Numbered from the stretch's first letter, positions 35,408 through 44,451 are shown. The stretch is DNA of 64,000 nt from Fredinandcohnia quinoae (GCF_022427965.1 NZ_JAKTTI010000011.1:35662-99661), one strand, 5' to 3'. The notes: generated by a model not told the origin, from the sequence alone. A program made the numbers and translations.

Positions 35408-35791
35408 CTATCTAAGCTTAAGGACTGCCATTGTGCATCTAGAAACGCAAATTAGTCTATCTTCTTCATCTACGATTTTGATATCCCATACCATTGTCGT
35501 TTTCCCTTTATGAAGTGGAGTGGCAATCGCTGTAACGATCCCATCCTTTTTTGAACGGATATGATTTGCATTAATTTCTAAGCCTGCACATCCTTCTGTT
35601 TCCTGGTCTACCAAATTATATGTACCAATACTTGCTACCGTTTCTGCTAGGGCAACTGAAGCACCACCATGTAGAAGCCCAAATGGCTGTCTAGTTCGCT
35701 CATCAACTGGCATTGTTGCGACAACTCGTTCTTCTGTTAATTCTTCAATCTTTATACCGAGAGTATCAATCATCGTTTGTTTTAGATCCAT
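35408..35791 (-). CDS. yuxO: Hotdog-fold thioesterase, PaaI/MenI-like
   Basis: A 127-residue hotdog protein. The motif FGLLHGGASVALAETVAS carries the family His-Gly-Gly and the catalytic acid region. B. subtilis YuxO sits at the same place after mrpG, and members of this subfamily hydrolyse aromatic or 1,4-dihydroxy-naphthoyl-CoA thioesters in menaquinone synthesis. The ATG at 35791 is preferred over TTG at 35806, with GGGGGAG upstream. Confidence 0.88.
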   Translation of the reverse strand: MDLKQTMIDTLGIKIEELTEERVVATMPVDERTRQPFGLLHGGASVALAETVASIGTYNLVDQETEGCAGLEINANHIRSKKDGIVTAIATPLHKGKTTMVWDIKIVDEEDRLICVSRCTMAVLKLR

Positions 35792-35844
35792 CCACTTCTC
35801 CCCCAAGCCTTTTTCTTTATTGTACAGGAGAATTTAGGAATTTT

Positions 35845-36927
35845 CTAATTTTTTTCAAAGACTAGTTGAATTAACTTGTCATCACCTTGTTGTGGTGTTC
35901 CTCTTCCATCTCGATTATTTGTAATTGTATAGAGGTTTCCATTATCGATTAAGACATCACGCATCCGACTTTCTATGTCTAAAATAACATCTACTTTATC
36001 TGTATTAATTTCAAAGCTTCTTATTTTTGAATCACGCAGTGTTGCAATATAAAGCTTCCCATTATGATATTCAATTCCAGAAGGTGCCCATGTATATTCA
36101 CCAGTATGATAGATTGGTGTCTCCATATCAGCTGCCTGTTCATCCCCTTGAATAATTGGCCAACCGTAATTTTTACCTGGTTTGATTATGTTTATTTCAT
36201 CATGTGCACTTTGTCCATGCTCTGTACTGAATAATTGACCCCGCTCATCCCATGCTAACCCCTGTGGATTTCGATGACCATAGGAATATACAAATGAATT
36301 TTCAAATGGGTTATCACTTGGGATGGAACCGTCCAAATTCATTCGAAGGATTTTTCCCGCTACTGATTGGATATCTTGTGAAAGATCACGCTCCCCTGCA
36401 TCACCTGTTGTTACATATAATTTTCCATCAGGTCCAATTCGCATCCGGCCACCATTATGGATTGCGCCGCCTGGAATCCCATCAAGGATAACTGCTTCTT
36501 CTATCCATTCCTCATCATGCTGTTTAACTTTAATGATTCTGTTTTGAATTTCCCCATCTTGGCTGTATGTATGGTAGGCATAAGCTTCCCGTGATGTTTC
36601 AAAGTCTTGGGCTAATACAAAGCCTAATAAGCCACCTTCACCTTCATGTAAAATTGATTCTTCAACTTGTAAGTTTTGTTGCTTTTTTTCTCCTGTTGCT
36701 TCATCAATCTCAACAATTTTTCCAACTCGCTGTGTTAGAAAAAAGGTCTGCCCAGTTTTTGTAATATTCCATGGGATATCTAGATTAGTTGCAATTACTT
36801 TTGTGTCAGCAATTAGTGATTTACTTACATTTTCTACTGGTATGTCATCGTTCTCTTGCTTGTCATTATATACTGTACATCCCACTAGAAAAAATAAGAT
36901 TACAATTCCCTTCATTATTTTTAACAT
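35845..36927 (-). CDS. PQQ-dependent-type sugar dehydrogenase (glucose/sorbosone dehydrogenase family), lipoprotein
   Basis: A 360-residue protein with a lipoprotein signal (LFFLVGC, Cys at about 17) and a six-bladed beta-propeller. Family motifs include ALAQDFETSR-like blade edges, GGRMRIGPDGKLYVTTGD, YGHRNPQGLAWD and INIIKPGKNYGWP. Relatives oxidise aldoses using PQQ, but Bacillaceae usually lack PQQ synthesis and the cofactor is uncertain. It is anchored outside the membrane. The ATG at 36927 follows AAAGGAAGTGG. Family A copy 2 occupies its upstream region. Confidence 0.8.
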   Translation of the reverse strand: MLKIMKGIVILFFLVGCTVYNDKQENDDIPVENVSKSLIADTKVIATNLDIPWNITKTGQTFFLTQRVGKIVEIDEATGEKKQQNLQVEESILHEGEGGLLGFVLAQDFETSREAYAYHTYSQDGEIQNRIIKVKQHDEEWIEEAVILDGIPGGAIHNGGRMRIGPDGKLYVTTGDAGERDLSQDIQSVAGKILRMNLDGSIPSDNPFENSFVYSYGHRNPQGLAWDERGQLFSTEHGQSAHDEINIIKPGKNYGWPIIQGDEQAADMETPIYHTGEYTWAPSGIEYHNGKLYIATLRDSKIRSFEINTDKVDVILDIESRMRDVLIDNGNLYTITNNRDGRGTPQQGDDKLIQLVFEKN

Positions 36928-36975
36928 TTTACCACTTCCTTTCTTTGTCTATCATTATAGCCAAGTTTTCGGAAA

Positions 36976-37160
36976 CAAAAGCGCAAGCGCCGTATCCAGG
37001 CCTGACAAGCAAATGTTCTGATGCAAAAAAGTCGCTCTTTGACTTTTCTTGCATCAGGTTATTTGACCTCGAGGGCCTAGGCGCTGGAGCTGAACGTAGA
37101 TAAACTTTATTATAAGATAGATATCCACATGTTTAAATCTTATAATTTCCTGGTAAACAA
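36976..37160. repeat. Family A dispersed palindromic repeat, copy 2 (with extension)
   Basis: Nearly identical to copy 1, including the extension of about 60 bases beyond the core (GATATCCACATGTTTAAAT and TATAATTTCCTGG). It sits in the same relative place: between the terminator of an upstream minus-strand gene and the start of the next minus-strand gene. Confidence 0.92.
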
Positions 37161-37190
37161 AAAAAAGGAGCTACCATTCAAGTAGCTCCC
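37158..37190 (-). terminator. Terminator of the 6-phosphogluconate dehydrogenase gene
   Basis: GGAGCTAC (37167-37174) pairs with GTAGCTCC (37182-37189); on the minus strand it is followed by eight T residues. Confidence 0.9.
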
Positions 37191-37198
37191 ACAAATCA

Positions 37199-38098
37199 CT
37201 ATTCACTTTTCACTACTGCATGTCCACCGAATTCATTTCGAAGTGCTGCAACTACCTTTCCGTGGAAAGTATCATTTTCCTGTGAACGGAAACGCATGAA
37301 TAATGACATCGCGATAACTGGTGCAGATGCTTGTAATTCAAGTGCAGTTTCAACTGTCCATTTTCCTTCCCCAGATGAATTCATTACCCCGCGAATAGCA
37401 TCAAGCTTCGGATCCTTAGAAAATGCGTTTTCCAGCAGTTCAGTAAGCCAAGAACGAACAACTGAACCATTATTGAATACTCTAGATACTTCCTTATAAT
37501 CATAGTCAAATTCACTCTTGTCTAAGATTTCATAGCCTTCAGCAATTGCTTGCATCATACCGTATTCTATTCCATTATGTACCATTTTCAGAAAATGACC
37601 ACTCCCTGGATTTCCTGTATATAGATAGCCATTTTCAACAGAAATATCTTTAAATAGCTGTTCAACATGATCAAAAGCTTGCTTCTCTCCACCAATCATT
37701 ATACATACTCCGTGACGTGCGCCTTCCACACCACCACTTGTTCCACAATCTACATAATAAATTCCTTTTTCTTTTAACATTTTCCCACGTCTAAGTGTGT
37801 CCTTGTAATTGGAATTTCCGCCATCAATTATGATATCACCCTCGGTTAAATACCCTGACACATTTTCGAGAACCTGCTCAGTAATTTCACCAGCTGGTAC
37901 CATTAACCAAATAACCTTTGGAGAAGGTAATTGTTCGACAAGATCTTTTACAGATAATGCAGTAGCTATCCCTTCTTTTGAAATTCTTGCGACTGCTTCT
38001 TCATTCACATCATTCGCAACAACTTCGTGTCCCTTATCCTTCATATTTAAGGCAAGATTGTATCCCATCTTCCCTAGACCTATTAACCCTAGTTTCAT
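37199..38098 (-). CDS. yqeC: 6-phosphogluconate dehydrogenase, short NAD-type (YqeC-like)
   Basis: A 299-residue enzyme. The dinucleotide fold is GLIGLGKMGYNLALNM, followed by IIDGGNSNYKDT, VDCGTSGGVEGARHG and the catalytic region GSGHFLKMVHNGIEYGMM. It decarboxylates 6-phosphogluconate to ribulose-5-phosphate. The 300-residue length is that of the NAD-preferring YqeC/GntZ-short class, not the 470-residue Gnd. The ATG at 38098 has AAGGAGG upstream; an in-frame start at 38152 is rejected. It is monocistronic. Confidence 0.88.
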   Translation of the reverse strand: MKLGLIGLGKMGYNLALNMKDKGHEVVANDVNEEAVARISKEGIATALSVKDLVEQLPSPKVIWLMVPAGEITEQVLENVSGYLTEGDIIIDGGNSNYKDTLRRGKMLKEKGIYYVDCGTSGGVEGARHGVCIMIGGEKQAFDHVEQLFKDISVENGYLYTGNPGSGHFLKMVHNGIEYGMMQAIAEGYEILDKSEFDYDYKEVSRVFNNGSVVRSWLTELLENAFSKDPKLDAIRGVMNSSGEGKWTVETALELQASAPVIAMSLFMRFRSQENDTFHGKVVAALRNEFGGHAVVKSE

Positions 38099-38315
38099 GA
38101 TATTTCCTCCTTGATGTCTGTAGCATTTGCAAATACGCTTGTCGTTAAACATACTTTCATACTATACCATATTTTAAACGAACGAACGATATACGGCTTT
38201 ATTATACTAAAATAAAAAGATAACAACTAGTTTCATGCTGAAAACTCCTTCATTGCACCCTTATAGATTCGTTCACATATATTGTATTGGACTTTTAAAA
38301 AAGGAGGTAACTTTG

Positions 38316-38768
38316 TTGTACCATCATCCATATGTCTTTAACAACCTAGGACAACCGATTACCGTTATGTACCCCGGTTATTATTCAAATATTACAAATC
38401 AGCCTATTATGAATTACCGTGAAACAGAATATCCAGCTTGTTATACATCTTATTTTGACAACATCCATCGAAAACTCCCAGAGGTTGATCCGAGTCTTTT
38501 TAACGAATCGGCAATTTCGATGCAAGCCCTTTTAAAAGACGCAAGTATTGTCCTAAAAGCTTTAGCAGATTCCAAACCTTTTGCAAAAAAAGTAATGTCT
38601 GCTGCACAAATTTCAGATTTAAAAGAAGTTGATCGACTTATTAAATCAACAGGTATTCACTCAAAAGTACACACATCATTTAATCCTGATGGTATTAATT
38701 TAAAACTCTCATCTAATATCGGCGAAACTGAATGCTGTCAATTAACGATTGCCCTTCGCTGGCTTTAG
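38316..38768 (+). CDS. Hypothetical protein with Tyr/Pro-rich N-terminus
   Basis: A protein of about 150 residues. The first 60 residues are rich in Tyr, Pro and Asn (YHHPYVFNNLGQPITVMYPG). A helical region follows (LLKDASIVLKALADSKPFAK), then a C-terminal domain with HTSFNPDGINLKLSSN and a CC pair. The start is TTG at 38316 or 38313, because AAAGGAGG ends seven bases upstream; ATG at 38235 has no such signal. The composition is reminiscent of spore-associated proteins, but the family is not recognised. It ends in a good terminator. Confidence 0.6.
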   Translation: MYHHPYVFNNLGQPITVMYPGYYSNITNQPIMNYRETEYPACYTSYFDNIHRKLPEVDPSLFNESAISMQALLKDASIVLKALADSKPFAKKVMSAAQISDLKEVDRLIKSTGIHSKVHTSFNPDGINLKLSSNIGETECCQLTIALRWL

Positions 38769-38814
38769 TGGTGCCACCATTGTTGAACGTATAGGTAAGT
38801 TTTGATTGAGGTAG

Positions 38815-38843
38815 CGTAGGTAAATTTTAACCTACGTTTTTTT
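38815..38843 (+). terminator. Terminator of the Tyr/Pro-rich hypothetical gene
   Basis: CGTAGGT (38815-38821) pairs with ACCTACG (38830-38836), extended by A-T pairs, and is followed by seven T residues. Confidence 0.85.
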
Positions 38844-38900
38844 ATTTCCACGAATGAAAAGATTGTAGATAAGGCAATGATAATTATCGAGGAGGTTTAT

Positions 38901-39068
38901 ATGATGGATTACAATAGAGAAAAAGAAGATTTGAATCATGCAAAAAGCAAAGAGGTTCAGCATGTTAGCCAGTTAGATCCTGAGCTAGATCTTCGTAATA
39001 TTAATTTTGCCACTGGCGAAAATAAATTTTTTAATGAACGCATAGATGAATATACCAATGATCACTAG
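38901..39068 (+). CDS. Small charged hypothetical protein
   Basis: A 55-residue hydrophilic protein: DYNREKEDLNHAKSKEVQHV, then LDLRNINFATGENKFF. It has no membrane segment. The ATG at 38901 (or 38904) follows GAGGAGG at ideal spacing, which is strong support for a real gene. Not recognised. A second short frame with its own GGAGG begins 21 bases downstream. Confidence 0.65.
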   Translation: MMDYNREKEDLNHAKSKEVQHVSQLDPELDLRNINFATGENKFFNERIDEYTNDH

Positions 39069-39131
39069 AAGTTAGAGCGGAGGTCATAATGGAAAAAGAT
39101 GAGAGTGAAAGGGAGGCGCTAATACCTCCCT

Positions 39132-39596
39132 CTAATGATTTAAATCTGTTCCTGATAATTCATTCAAGCGCTGCCCAGCTTCTTCTCGTTCAAATGAACT
39201 ATACCACCGATAATCTTCTTCATCTAAAATACGGTAATGCTGACTAATTATATTTTGCTGGAGACGAAAATGACCTTTTATTTCAATATCTTTCCACCAA
39301 ATCCTTCCACCCATCGTTCTTTCCTTTGCTCGATTAATCCCATTCCGGCCAACAATTTCAATAACATCAATTGGATCTCCGCCTAAGATGGATTGTAAAA
39401 TCTCACTATCCCTAAACAATGCGCAAAGAGCAACTGCACTCGTCCAGCCTATTTGGTTTCTTCCCTTCTCTATTTGAACGAGTGTTTTTTTAGAAAGTCC
39501 TAAAATCTCCGACATCCGATCCTGTGTATATCCTTTTTCAATTCGAATTAGTTTGAGCTTTTCAGAAAGCAATTTTGAAATATAATCCTTATCCAC
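39132..39596 (-). CDS. XRE-family transcriptional regulator
   Basis: A 154-residue protein. An N-terminal HTH_3 domain (residues 8-65: RIEKGYTQDRMSEILGLSKK, then TLVQIEKGRNQIGW) is followed by a non-HTH C-terminal region with GGRIWWKDIEIKGHFRLQQN, which resembles nothing I can name. It should bind an operator as a dimer. It is convergent with the small gene before it; the TSUP permease lies upstream on the same strand, 64 bases away, so co-regulation is possible. Target genes are unknown. Confidence 0.8.
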   Translation of the reverse strand: MDKDYISKLLSEKLKLIRIEKGYTQDRMSEILGLSKKTLVQIEKGRNQIGWTSAVALCALFRDSEILQSILGGDPIDVIEIVGRNGINRAKERTMGGRIWWKDIEIKGHFRLQQNIISQHYRILDEEDYRWYSSFEREEAGQRLNELSGTDLNH

Positions 39597-39660
39597 TCAA
39601 CAACACCTAACCTTATTGGTTTCTAGTGTAATTTTACACAACATAAGGTAGGTTATCAAT

Positions 39661-40428
39661 TTAATTAATTAACTTCAAACCACTTACTAATATAATCACA
39701 CCGATCATTGTTTGCAATGGCTTAACTGGAACTTTAGCAGATAATGTACTGCCTATAAGAACTCCAGGAATGGATCCACAGAGTAAATTAGCAACTAAAA
39801 GGAAATCAACATTCCCTAATCCAATATGGAAAAAGCTACTCACTGTAACTAAAATAAAGGCATGAGCTATATCCGTTCCTACTAATTCCGATGTTTTTAA
39901 TCGATAGAAAAGAATCATTGCAAGTGCAAATAAAGAACCAGAACCAACAGATGTTAACCCCACAATAAATCCTAGGACTGCTCCTAAAATGATTGTTTCT
40001 GTCCTTTTATTTTTAATGGGCTTCAAGCTGTATTCACTCGTTTTAAATGTTGAACCAAACAATGTTTTAATAATCGTTGCTACTGCAACAATAATTAATA
40101 CATACCCTAATGCATGTTTGATGATTACCTCTTGTAAATATTCTGTATCACCAATCATTTGCAGCATCATTAAAGCTACAATTGCACTTGGAACACTTCC
40201 TATTGCTAAATATTTAACCAATGTAAAATTTATCGTCTTTTGCCTAAAATGCTGAACTGAACCAAAGAATTTTGTAATAGAATTATAGAAAAAATCAGTA
40301 CCTACAGCTAATAGTGGATTAATTCCAATTAATATTAGAAACGGAGTTAATAATGCCGCACCACCAACACCCGTAAGACCAACCAAAAAACCTACAAAAA
40401 GGCCCATTAACAAAATACCTAAACTCAT
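39661..40428 (-). CDS. TSUP (TauE/SafE) family membrane permease
   Basis: A 255-residue membrane protein of about seven to eight helices. The repeated family motif is seen twice: GFLVGLTGVGGAALLTPFLI in the first half and GFIVGLTSVGSGSLFALAMI in the second. Members export sulfite, sulfoacetate or other small sulfur or organic anions. The start is set at ATG 40428 (MSLGILLMGLF); longer in-frame starts would add a non-hydrophobic leader with no family counterpart. Substrate unknown. Confidence 0.82.
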   Translation of the reverse strand: MSLGILLMGLFVGFLVGLTGVGGAALLTPFLILIGINPLLAVGTDFFYNSITKFFGSVQHFRQKTINFTLVKYLAIGSVPSAIVALMMLQMIGDTEYLQEVIIKHALGYVLIIVAVATIIKTLFGSTFKTSEYSLKPIKNKRTETIILGAVLGFIVGLTSVGSGSLFALAMILFYRLKTSELVGTDIAHAFILVTVSSFFHIGLGNVDFLLVANLLCGSIPGVLIGSTLSAKVPVKPLQTMIGVIILVSGLKLIN

Positions 40429-40560
40429 TCCGACACACTCCCAACCGTACTCGGATATGGGCATTATATTTAGAGGACATCCTTTTTGATACATTTTATT
40501 ATGAATTGTTTTTTAAAAATAATAATCTTCTCTCTTATGTAAACCTACAATAAAATTAGG

Positions 40561-40589
40561 TTGACAATTAATTTACCTTCAATTACTAT
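40561..40589 (+). promoter_or_regulatory. SigA promoter of bioY
   Basis: A perfect TTGACA (40561-40566), a 17-base spacer and TACTAT (40584-40589). Transcription should begin inside the BirA operator that follows. Confidence 0.85.
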
Positions 40590-40591
40590 TT

Positions 40592-40621
40592 TTGTTAACT
40601 ACATAAAACAGGGGGTTAACA
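40592..40621 (+). promoter_or_regulatory. BirA (biotin repressor) operator
   Basis: TTGTTAAC (40592-40599), 14 bases, then GGTTAACA (40614-40621). This has the arms and spacing of the B. subtilis biotin operator. It covers the transcription start and the ribosome-binding site of bioY. Biotin-loaded BirA dimers should repress bioY here. Confidence 0.9.
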
Positions 40622-40627
40622 TTTAAA

Positions 40628-41245
40628 ATGACGACAACTACAAAACCAAAATTTCGAGCTCTGGACATAACACTTATCGGTATGTTTGCTGCCTTAATGG
40701 CAATTGGAGCAAACATTACCTCATGGGCACCCTTTTTACAGGTTGCAGGTGTCCCATTATCGATGCAAACTTTTTTTGCTATTTTAGCTGGCTTATTAAT
40801 TGGAAGTCGACTTGGAGCATTATCGATGCTTGTTTATATGCTAATCGGTATTGCAGGGGCTCCAGTATTTGCAGGCTTTGAGGCAGGATTTAGTGTCATT
40901 ATTGGAAATACTGGTGGATTTGTTCTATCATTTATAGCGGTTGCCTATTTTGCAGGAAAAATCGTTGAAAGTTCAAAATCAGTTCCTAGCCTATCAACAT
41001 TTTTAATTGCTTCATTTGTAGGGTTATTTTTAAATTATTTTATTGGAACTAATTATATGTATTTTGCATTAAATTATTGGTTAGAAATTGGGATGGGGTA
41101 TGTCACCGCTTGGAAGGTGATGGGATGGTTTATCGTCAAAGATCTCGCCTTCACAATTTTTGCTGCCTTAGTAACTCCAAGGATTTATTATGCAATTAAT
41201 CGGAATCAAAGAAGCCAAAGTTCAGAACCTAGAAAAGTATCATAA
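40628..41245 (+). CDS. bioY: Biotin transporter BioY (ECF S-component)
   Basis: A 205-residue membrane protein with six helices. BioY motifs are present: GVPLSMQTFFAILAGLLIGS and GIAGAPVFAGFEAGFSVIIG. It binds biotin and works with the general EcfA/EcfA'/EcfT module encoded elsewhere, or alone at low efficiency. The ATG at 40628 follows the G-rich site inside the operator. It is monocistronic, with its own promoter, operator and terminator. Confidence 0.95.
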   Translation: MTTTTKPKFRALDITLIGMFAALMAIGANITSWAPFLQVAGVPLSMQTFFAILAGLLIGSRLGALSMLVYMLIGIAGAPVFAGFEAGFSVIIGNTGGFVLSFIAVAYFAGKIVESSKSVPSLSTFLIASFVGLFLNYFIGTNYMYFALNYWLEIGMGYVTAWKVMGWFIVKDLAFTIFAALVTPRIYYAINRNQRSQSSEPRKVS

Positions 41246-41251
41246 TAAGAG

Positions 41252-41280
41252 AAGCCATGGAAAAATCTCCATGGCTTTAT
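41252..41280. terminator. Terminator between bioY and yuiF
   Basis: AAGCCATGGA (41252-41261) pairs perfectly with TCCATGGCTT (41268-41277). The yuiF stop codon overlaps its right edge. Confidence 0.85.
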
Positions 41281-42614
41281 AATATAATTGCAGCTAACCA
41301 ACCAAAAAGGATGAGCGGTATATTGTAATGTAAAAATGTTGGCACACATGTATCCCAAATGTGATTATGCTGTCCATCAACATTTAGCCCTGAAGTTGGT
41401 CCAAGCGTACTATCAGAAGCTGGTGAGCCTGCATCTCCAAGGGCAGCTGCGGTTCCCACAATTGCAATGGTCGCCATTGGACTAAATCCTAGTTCCAAAC
41501 ATAGTGGAACAAAAATTGTTGTTATGATAGGTATTGTTGAAAAGGAAGAGCCGATTCCCATCGTTATTAATAATCCTACAAATAGCATAATTAATGCCGC
41601 CAATGATTGATTGCCATTAATGATAGCAGCAGATTTTTCAACAAGGCTTTCAACGTCACCCGTTTCGCGCATGACACTTGCAAATCCTGAAGCAGTAATC
41701 ATGACAAACCCAATAAAGGCCATCATTTTCATACCCTCTGTTAAAATTTCATCTGCCTGGTTCATCTTCATTATTCCACTCACATAAATAACTGTGATTC
41801 CAGCAAGAGCTCCAAAAATCATACCATCAACTTCAAATATTTTTGATAGATAGATTTGAGTGACTAATGAAACAAGGACAGCTAAAACAGCAATTGATAT
41901 ACTCTTTTTTGTGTATGTTATTTTTTGCTCTTGATTTTCATTCATATCAATTATCTGATAGGTTCTTGGCTTTCGATAAGAAACAAAAATCGCAAATAGT
42001 AATCCAACAACCATTCCTATAACCGGAATGAGAAGAGCAGATGGAATATCATTGACACTAACTGTTAAACCACTCTCTGCCATATTCGTTTGAAGGATTC
42101 CTTGAAAGATCTTTCCAAATCCAACCGGAAGTAAAATATATGGTGCTGTTAAACCAAAGGCGATCACTGTTGCGATTAGTCTACGGTCAATTTGTAGCTC
42201 ATTAAATATTTTTAACAAAGGTGGAATTAAGATTGGAATAAAAGCGATATGAACAGGAATTACATTTTGTGAACAAATTGAGATTGCAAGAATGATTAAT
42301 AGGATTAAAGCTTTTGATAGTGCTTTTCTTTTTGAATCACCCTGTTTACCAGTCATTTTTAAGGCTATATTCACGATTGCATCTGGAAGACCCGTTCTTG
42401 AAAGTGCAACAGCAAATCCCCCCAATAATGCATAGCTTAATGCCACAGGTGCATTTCCACCCAAGCCATCAGTAAATGTTTGTATGGTCGTTCCAATATC
42501 AAGACCGCCAAATACTCCTCCAATGAAAGCACCGATTACTAGTGCGATAACGACATTTATTCGTAATAAGCTTAAAATAAGCATGACTAAAACTGCTAAT
42601 ACGACTGCATTCAT
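41277..42614 (-). CDS. yuiF: YuiF, Na+/H+ antiporter-family (NhaC-like) membrane protein
   Basis: A 445-residue integral membrane protein with 11-12 helices. Characteristic stretches are GDAGSPASDSTLGPTSGLN near the C-terminus and GIGSSFSTIPIITTIFVPL. This pattern belongs to the ion-transporter superfamily that includes NhaC and small-organic-acid carriers. B. subtilis YuiF is annotated as a probable amino-acid or sodium transporter; the substrate is not established. GGAGGAG precedes the ATG at 42614. It lies downstream of pepA as in B. subtilis. Confidence 0.85.
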   Translation of the reverse strand: MNAVVLAVLVMLILSLLRINVVIALVIGAFIGGVFGGLDIGTTIQTFTDGLGGNAPVALSYALLGGFAVALSRTGLPDAIVNIALKMTGKQGDSKRKALSKALILLIILAISICSQNVIPVHIAFIPILIPPLLKIFNELQIDRRLIATVIAFGLTAPYILLPVGFGKIFQGILQTNMAESGLTVSVNDIPSALLIPVIGMVVGLLFAIFVSYRKPRTYQIIDMNENQEQKITYTKKSISIAVLAVLVSLVTQIYLSKIFEVDGMIFGALAGITVIYVSGIMKMNQADEILTEGMKMMAFIGFVMITASGFASVMRETGDVESLVEKSAAIINGNQSLAALIMLFVGLLITMGIGSSFSTIPIITTIFVPLCLELGFSPMATIAIVGTAAALGDAGSPASDSTLGPTSGLNVDGQHNHIWDTCVPTFLHYNIPLILFGWLAAIIL

Positions 42615-42715
42615 GATGTAAACTCCTCCGCGTGCTTTAGTTTGGTAAATTGGTAGAGAACTAAAATAGTAAATTAAAAATACCTGATATTTAAAATTAT
42701 GTCAATGGAATATAT

Positions 42716-42845
42716 CGGTATGATTTTTTGGATTTACGCGTTACGATCCAGATATGTATGATATTCCTAAAAATATACGCGGTATGATCCAGATTTGCAC
42801 GATAAGCACCAGATATGCTCGTTTAACCTAATATTTGCACGATAC
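42716..42845. repeat. Tandem array E: degenerate unit of about 20 bp, six to seven copies
   Basis: Units resemble GGTATGATCCAGATTTGCAC. Successive units begin near 42717, 42740, 42760, 42781, 42801 and 42821, with lengths of 20-23 bases. The best-preserved pieces are GATCCAGAT and TTGCACGATA. The array lies between the pepA terminator and the yuiF start, so it may be part of the yuiF upstream region. Confidence 0.7.
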
Positions 42846-42880
42846 AAAAAAATCCTATCTGGATTACCCAAATAGGATTT
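42846..42880 (-). terminator. Terminator of pepA
   Basis: AAATCCTATCTGG (42850-42862) pairs with CCAAATAGGATTT (42868-42880) with one mismatch. On the minus strand a run of T follows. Confidence 0.85.
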
Positions 42881-42887
42881 CAAATAA

Positions 42888-44387
42888 TTATTCCTCACCA
42901 AAGCGTTGTACAAGAGTTGCAAGCGTACGTACCATAACACCGGTCGCTCCTGCTGGGCCTAAGTCGTGAGCACTTCCTGTAGTTGCAGTTCCAGCAATAT
43001 CCAGGTGAACCCATGGCGTTTCCTCCGCAAATTCACCAATAAATGTACCCGCAAAGATTGCATGGCCATCACGTCCAGGTGAATTATTAAGATCTGCTAC
43101 ATTACTTTTACGAACTCGTTTTTTATGGTTCTCTGTAATTGGCAATCTCCATATTGGTTCGCCCGCTTCTACTGAAGCAACAAGTACCTCTTCAAATAAC
43201 GCCTCATTATTGGTCATTGCACCAGTAATATCATTTCCTAATGCAACAATGACACCACCGGTTAGCGTAGCCACATCAACTAAGTAGGTAGCACCGTGAT
43301 GCTTCGCATATGTAACACCATCTGCCAAAGCAAGTCGTCCTTCAGCATCAGTATTCAAAATTTCAATCGTTTTACCACTCATTGCAGTAACTACATCATC
43401 TGGTTTGAATGCTTCCCCACTAATCATGTTATCAGTAGAAGGGATAACCGCAACGACATTTTGCTCTGGCCGTAATTCACCAATTACTTCCATCGCACCT
43501 AATACAGCAGCAGCTCCACCCATATCAGATTTCATCCCAACAATGCCATCCTTAGGTTTAATTGAGTAACCACCTGTATCAAAGGTAATACCTTTTCCTA
43601 TGAGGCCAATCACATCGGTCCATTCATCTTTTCCTTGGTATTTGAGAACAATCATTTTTGGTGGTTCGACAGAGCCTTTATTAACAGCTAATAATGCACC
43701 CATGCCTAACTTTTCCATGTCCTCTTTTTCTAAAATTTCAACCTCAAACTCATACTTTTTCGCTAAGTCAACTGCATAATTCGCCATATCAGTAGCAGTT
43801 AACATATTTCCTGGTAAATTCACTAACGAACGTGCTGAATTCGTCCCTTTTCCATAGGCATATCCAACGGTTACACTTGCTTCAACTTCATCTAAATCTG
43901 ACACACTATAGACAATGACTTCATCAATGTTCTTTTCAGGTGTATTTGGCTTTTGCTTATAATCTGCAAATTTATAGGTAGCTAACGCAAATGCCTCACC
44001 AAAAGCATGTGCCACATCTCCAGCATCAAGGTCATCCGTTATAAATGAATCAAGAGTTATTGCCAAACTTTCAACCTTTCCATTTGATGCTGTTTTTACA
44101 GCTTTACCAAGTGCTTCTCGAAGGGATTCAAATGTTAATTCCTCTTCTTTCCCAAGACCAATGAAAAAAATGCGTTTAGTCGCTGATTTGCCTAATGTAT
44201 GTACTTTTGAAATGGACTTATACTTTGCAGATATATCTCCATCCTTTAATAGCTCAGTAACTTGTCCATCAAGTAAAGAGTCCAGCTCACTAGTAAAACC
44301 AGTTACCTTTTGTGTTTTTGAAAATAACCCAACAATCAAAGCCTCATGTGCTTGTTTTACATCAACTTCATTTTTAACCGTAAACAT
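42888..44387 (-). CDS. pepA: Leucyl (cytosol) aminopeptidase
   Basis: A 499-residue M17 metallopeptidase. The C-terminal catalytic domain has [15 protein letters not shown] (metal-binding Asp and catalytic Lys), [11 protein letters not shown] and the family signature NTDAEGRL. It forms cytosolic hexamers and removes N-terminal residues from peptides with two divalent metals. The ATG at 44387 has GGAGGTG just upstream; the in-frame ATG at 44420 is rejected. It is the counterpart of B. subtilis YuiE (500 residues). Confidence 0.95.
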   Translation of the reverse strand: MFTVKNEVDVKQAHEALIVGLFSKTQKVTGFTSELDSLLDGQVTELLKDGDISAKYKSISKVHTLGKSATKRIFFIGLGKEEELTFESLREALGKAVKTASNGKVESLAITLDSFITDDLDAGDVAHAFGEAFALATYKFADYKQKPNTPEKNIDEVIVYSVSDLDEVEASVTVGYAYGKGTNSARSLVNLPGNMLTATDMANYAVDLAKKYEFEVEILEKEDMEKLGMGALLAVNKGSVEPPKMIVLKYQGKDEWTDVIGLIGKGITFDTGGYSIKPKDGIVGMKSDMGGAAAVLGAMEVIGELRPEQNVVAVIPSTDNMISGEAFKPDDVVTAMSGKTIEILNTDAEGRLALADGVTYAKHHGATYLVDVATLTGGVIVALGNDITGAMTNNEALFEEVLVASVEAGEPIWRLPITENHKKRVRKSNVADLNNSPGRDGHAIFAGTFIGEFAEETPWVHLDIAGTATTGSAHDLGPAGATGVMVRTLATLVQRFGEE

Positions 44388-44451
44388 ATCCTCACACCTC
44401 CAAATTTCTGTCATATTCATTATAATTGAAAAAGGACGATACTTCGAGTAT

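Noticed and set aside
36252..36547. Plus-strand frames inside the PQQ-type dehydrogenase gene
   Set aside because: They are antisense to conserved beta-propeller motifs and overlap each other in different frames.
38235..38315. Upstream ATG for the Tyr/Pro-rich hypothetical protein
   Set aside because: No ribosome-binding site; the strong AAAGGAGG lies inside this extension and points to TTG at 38316.
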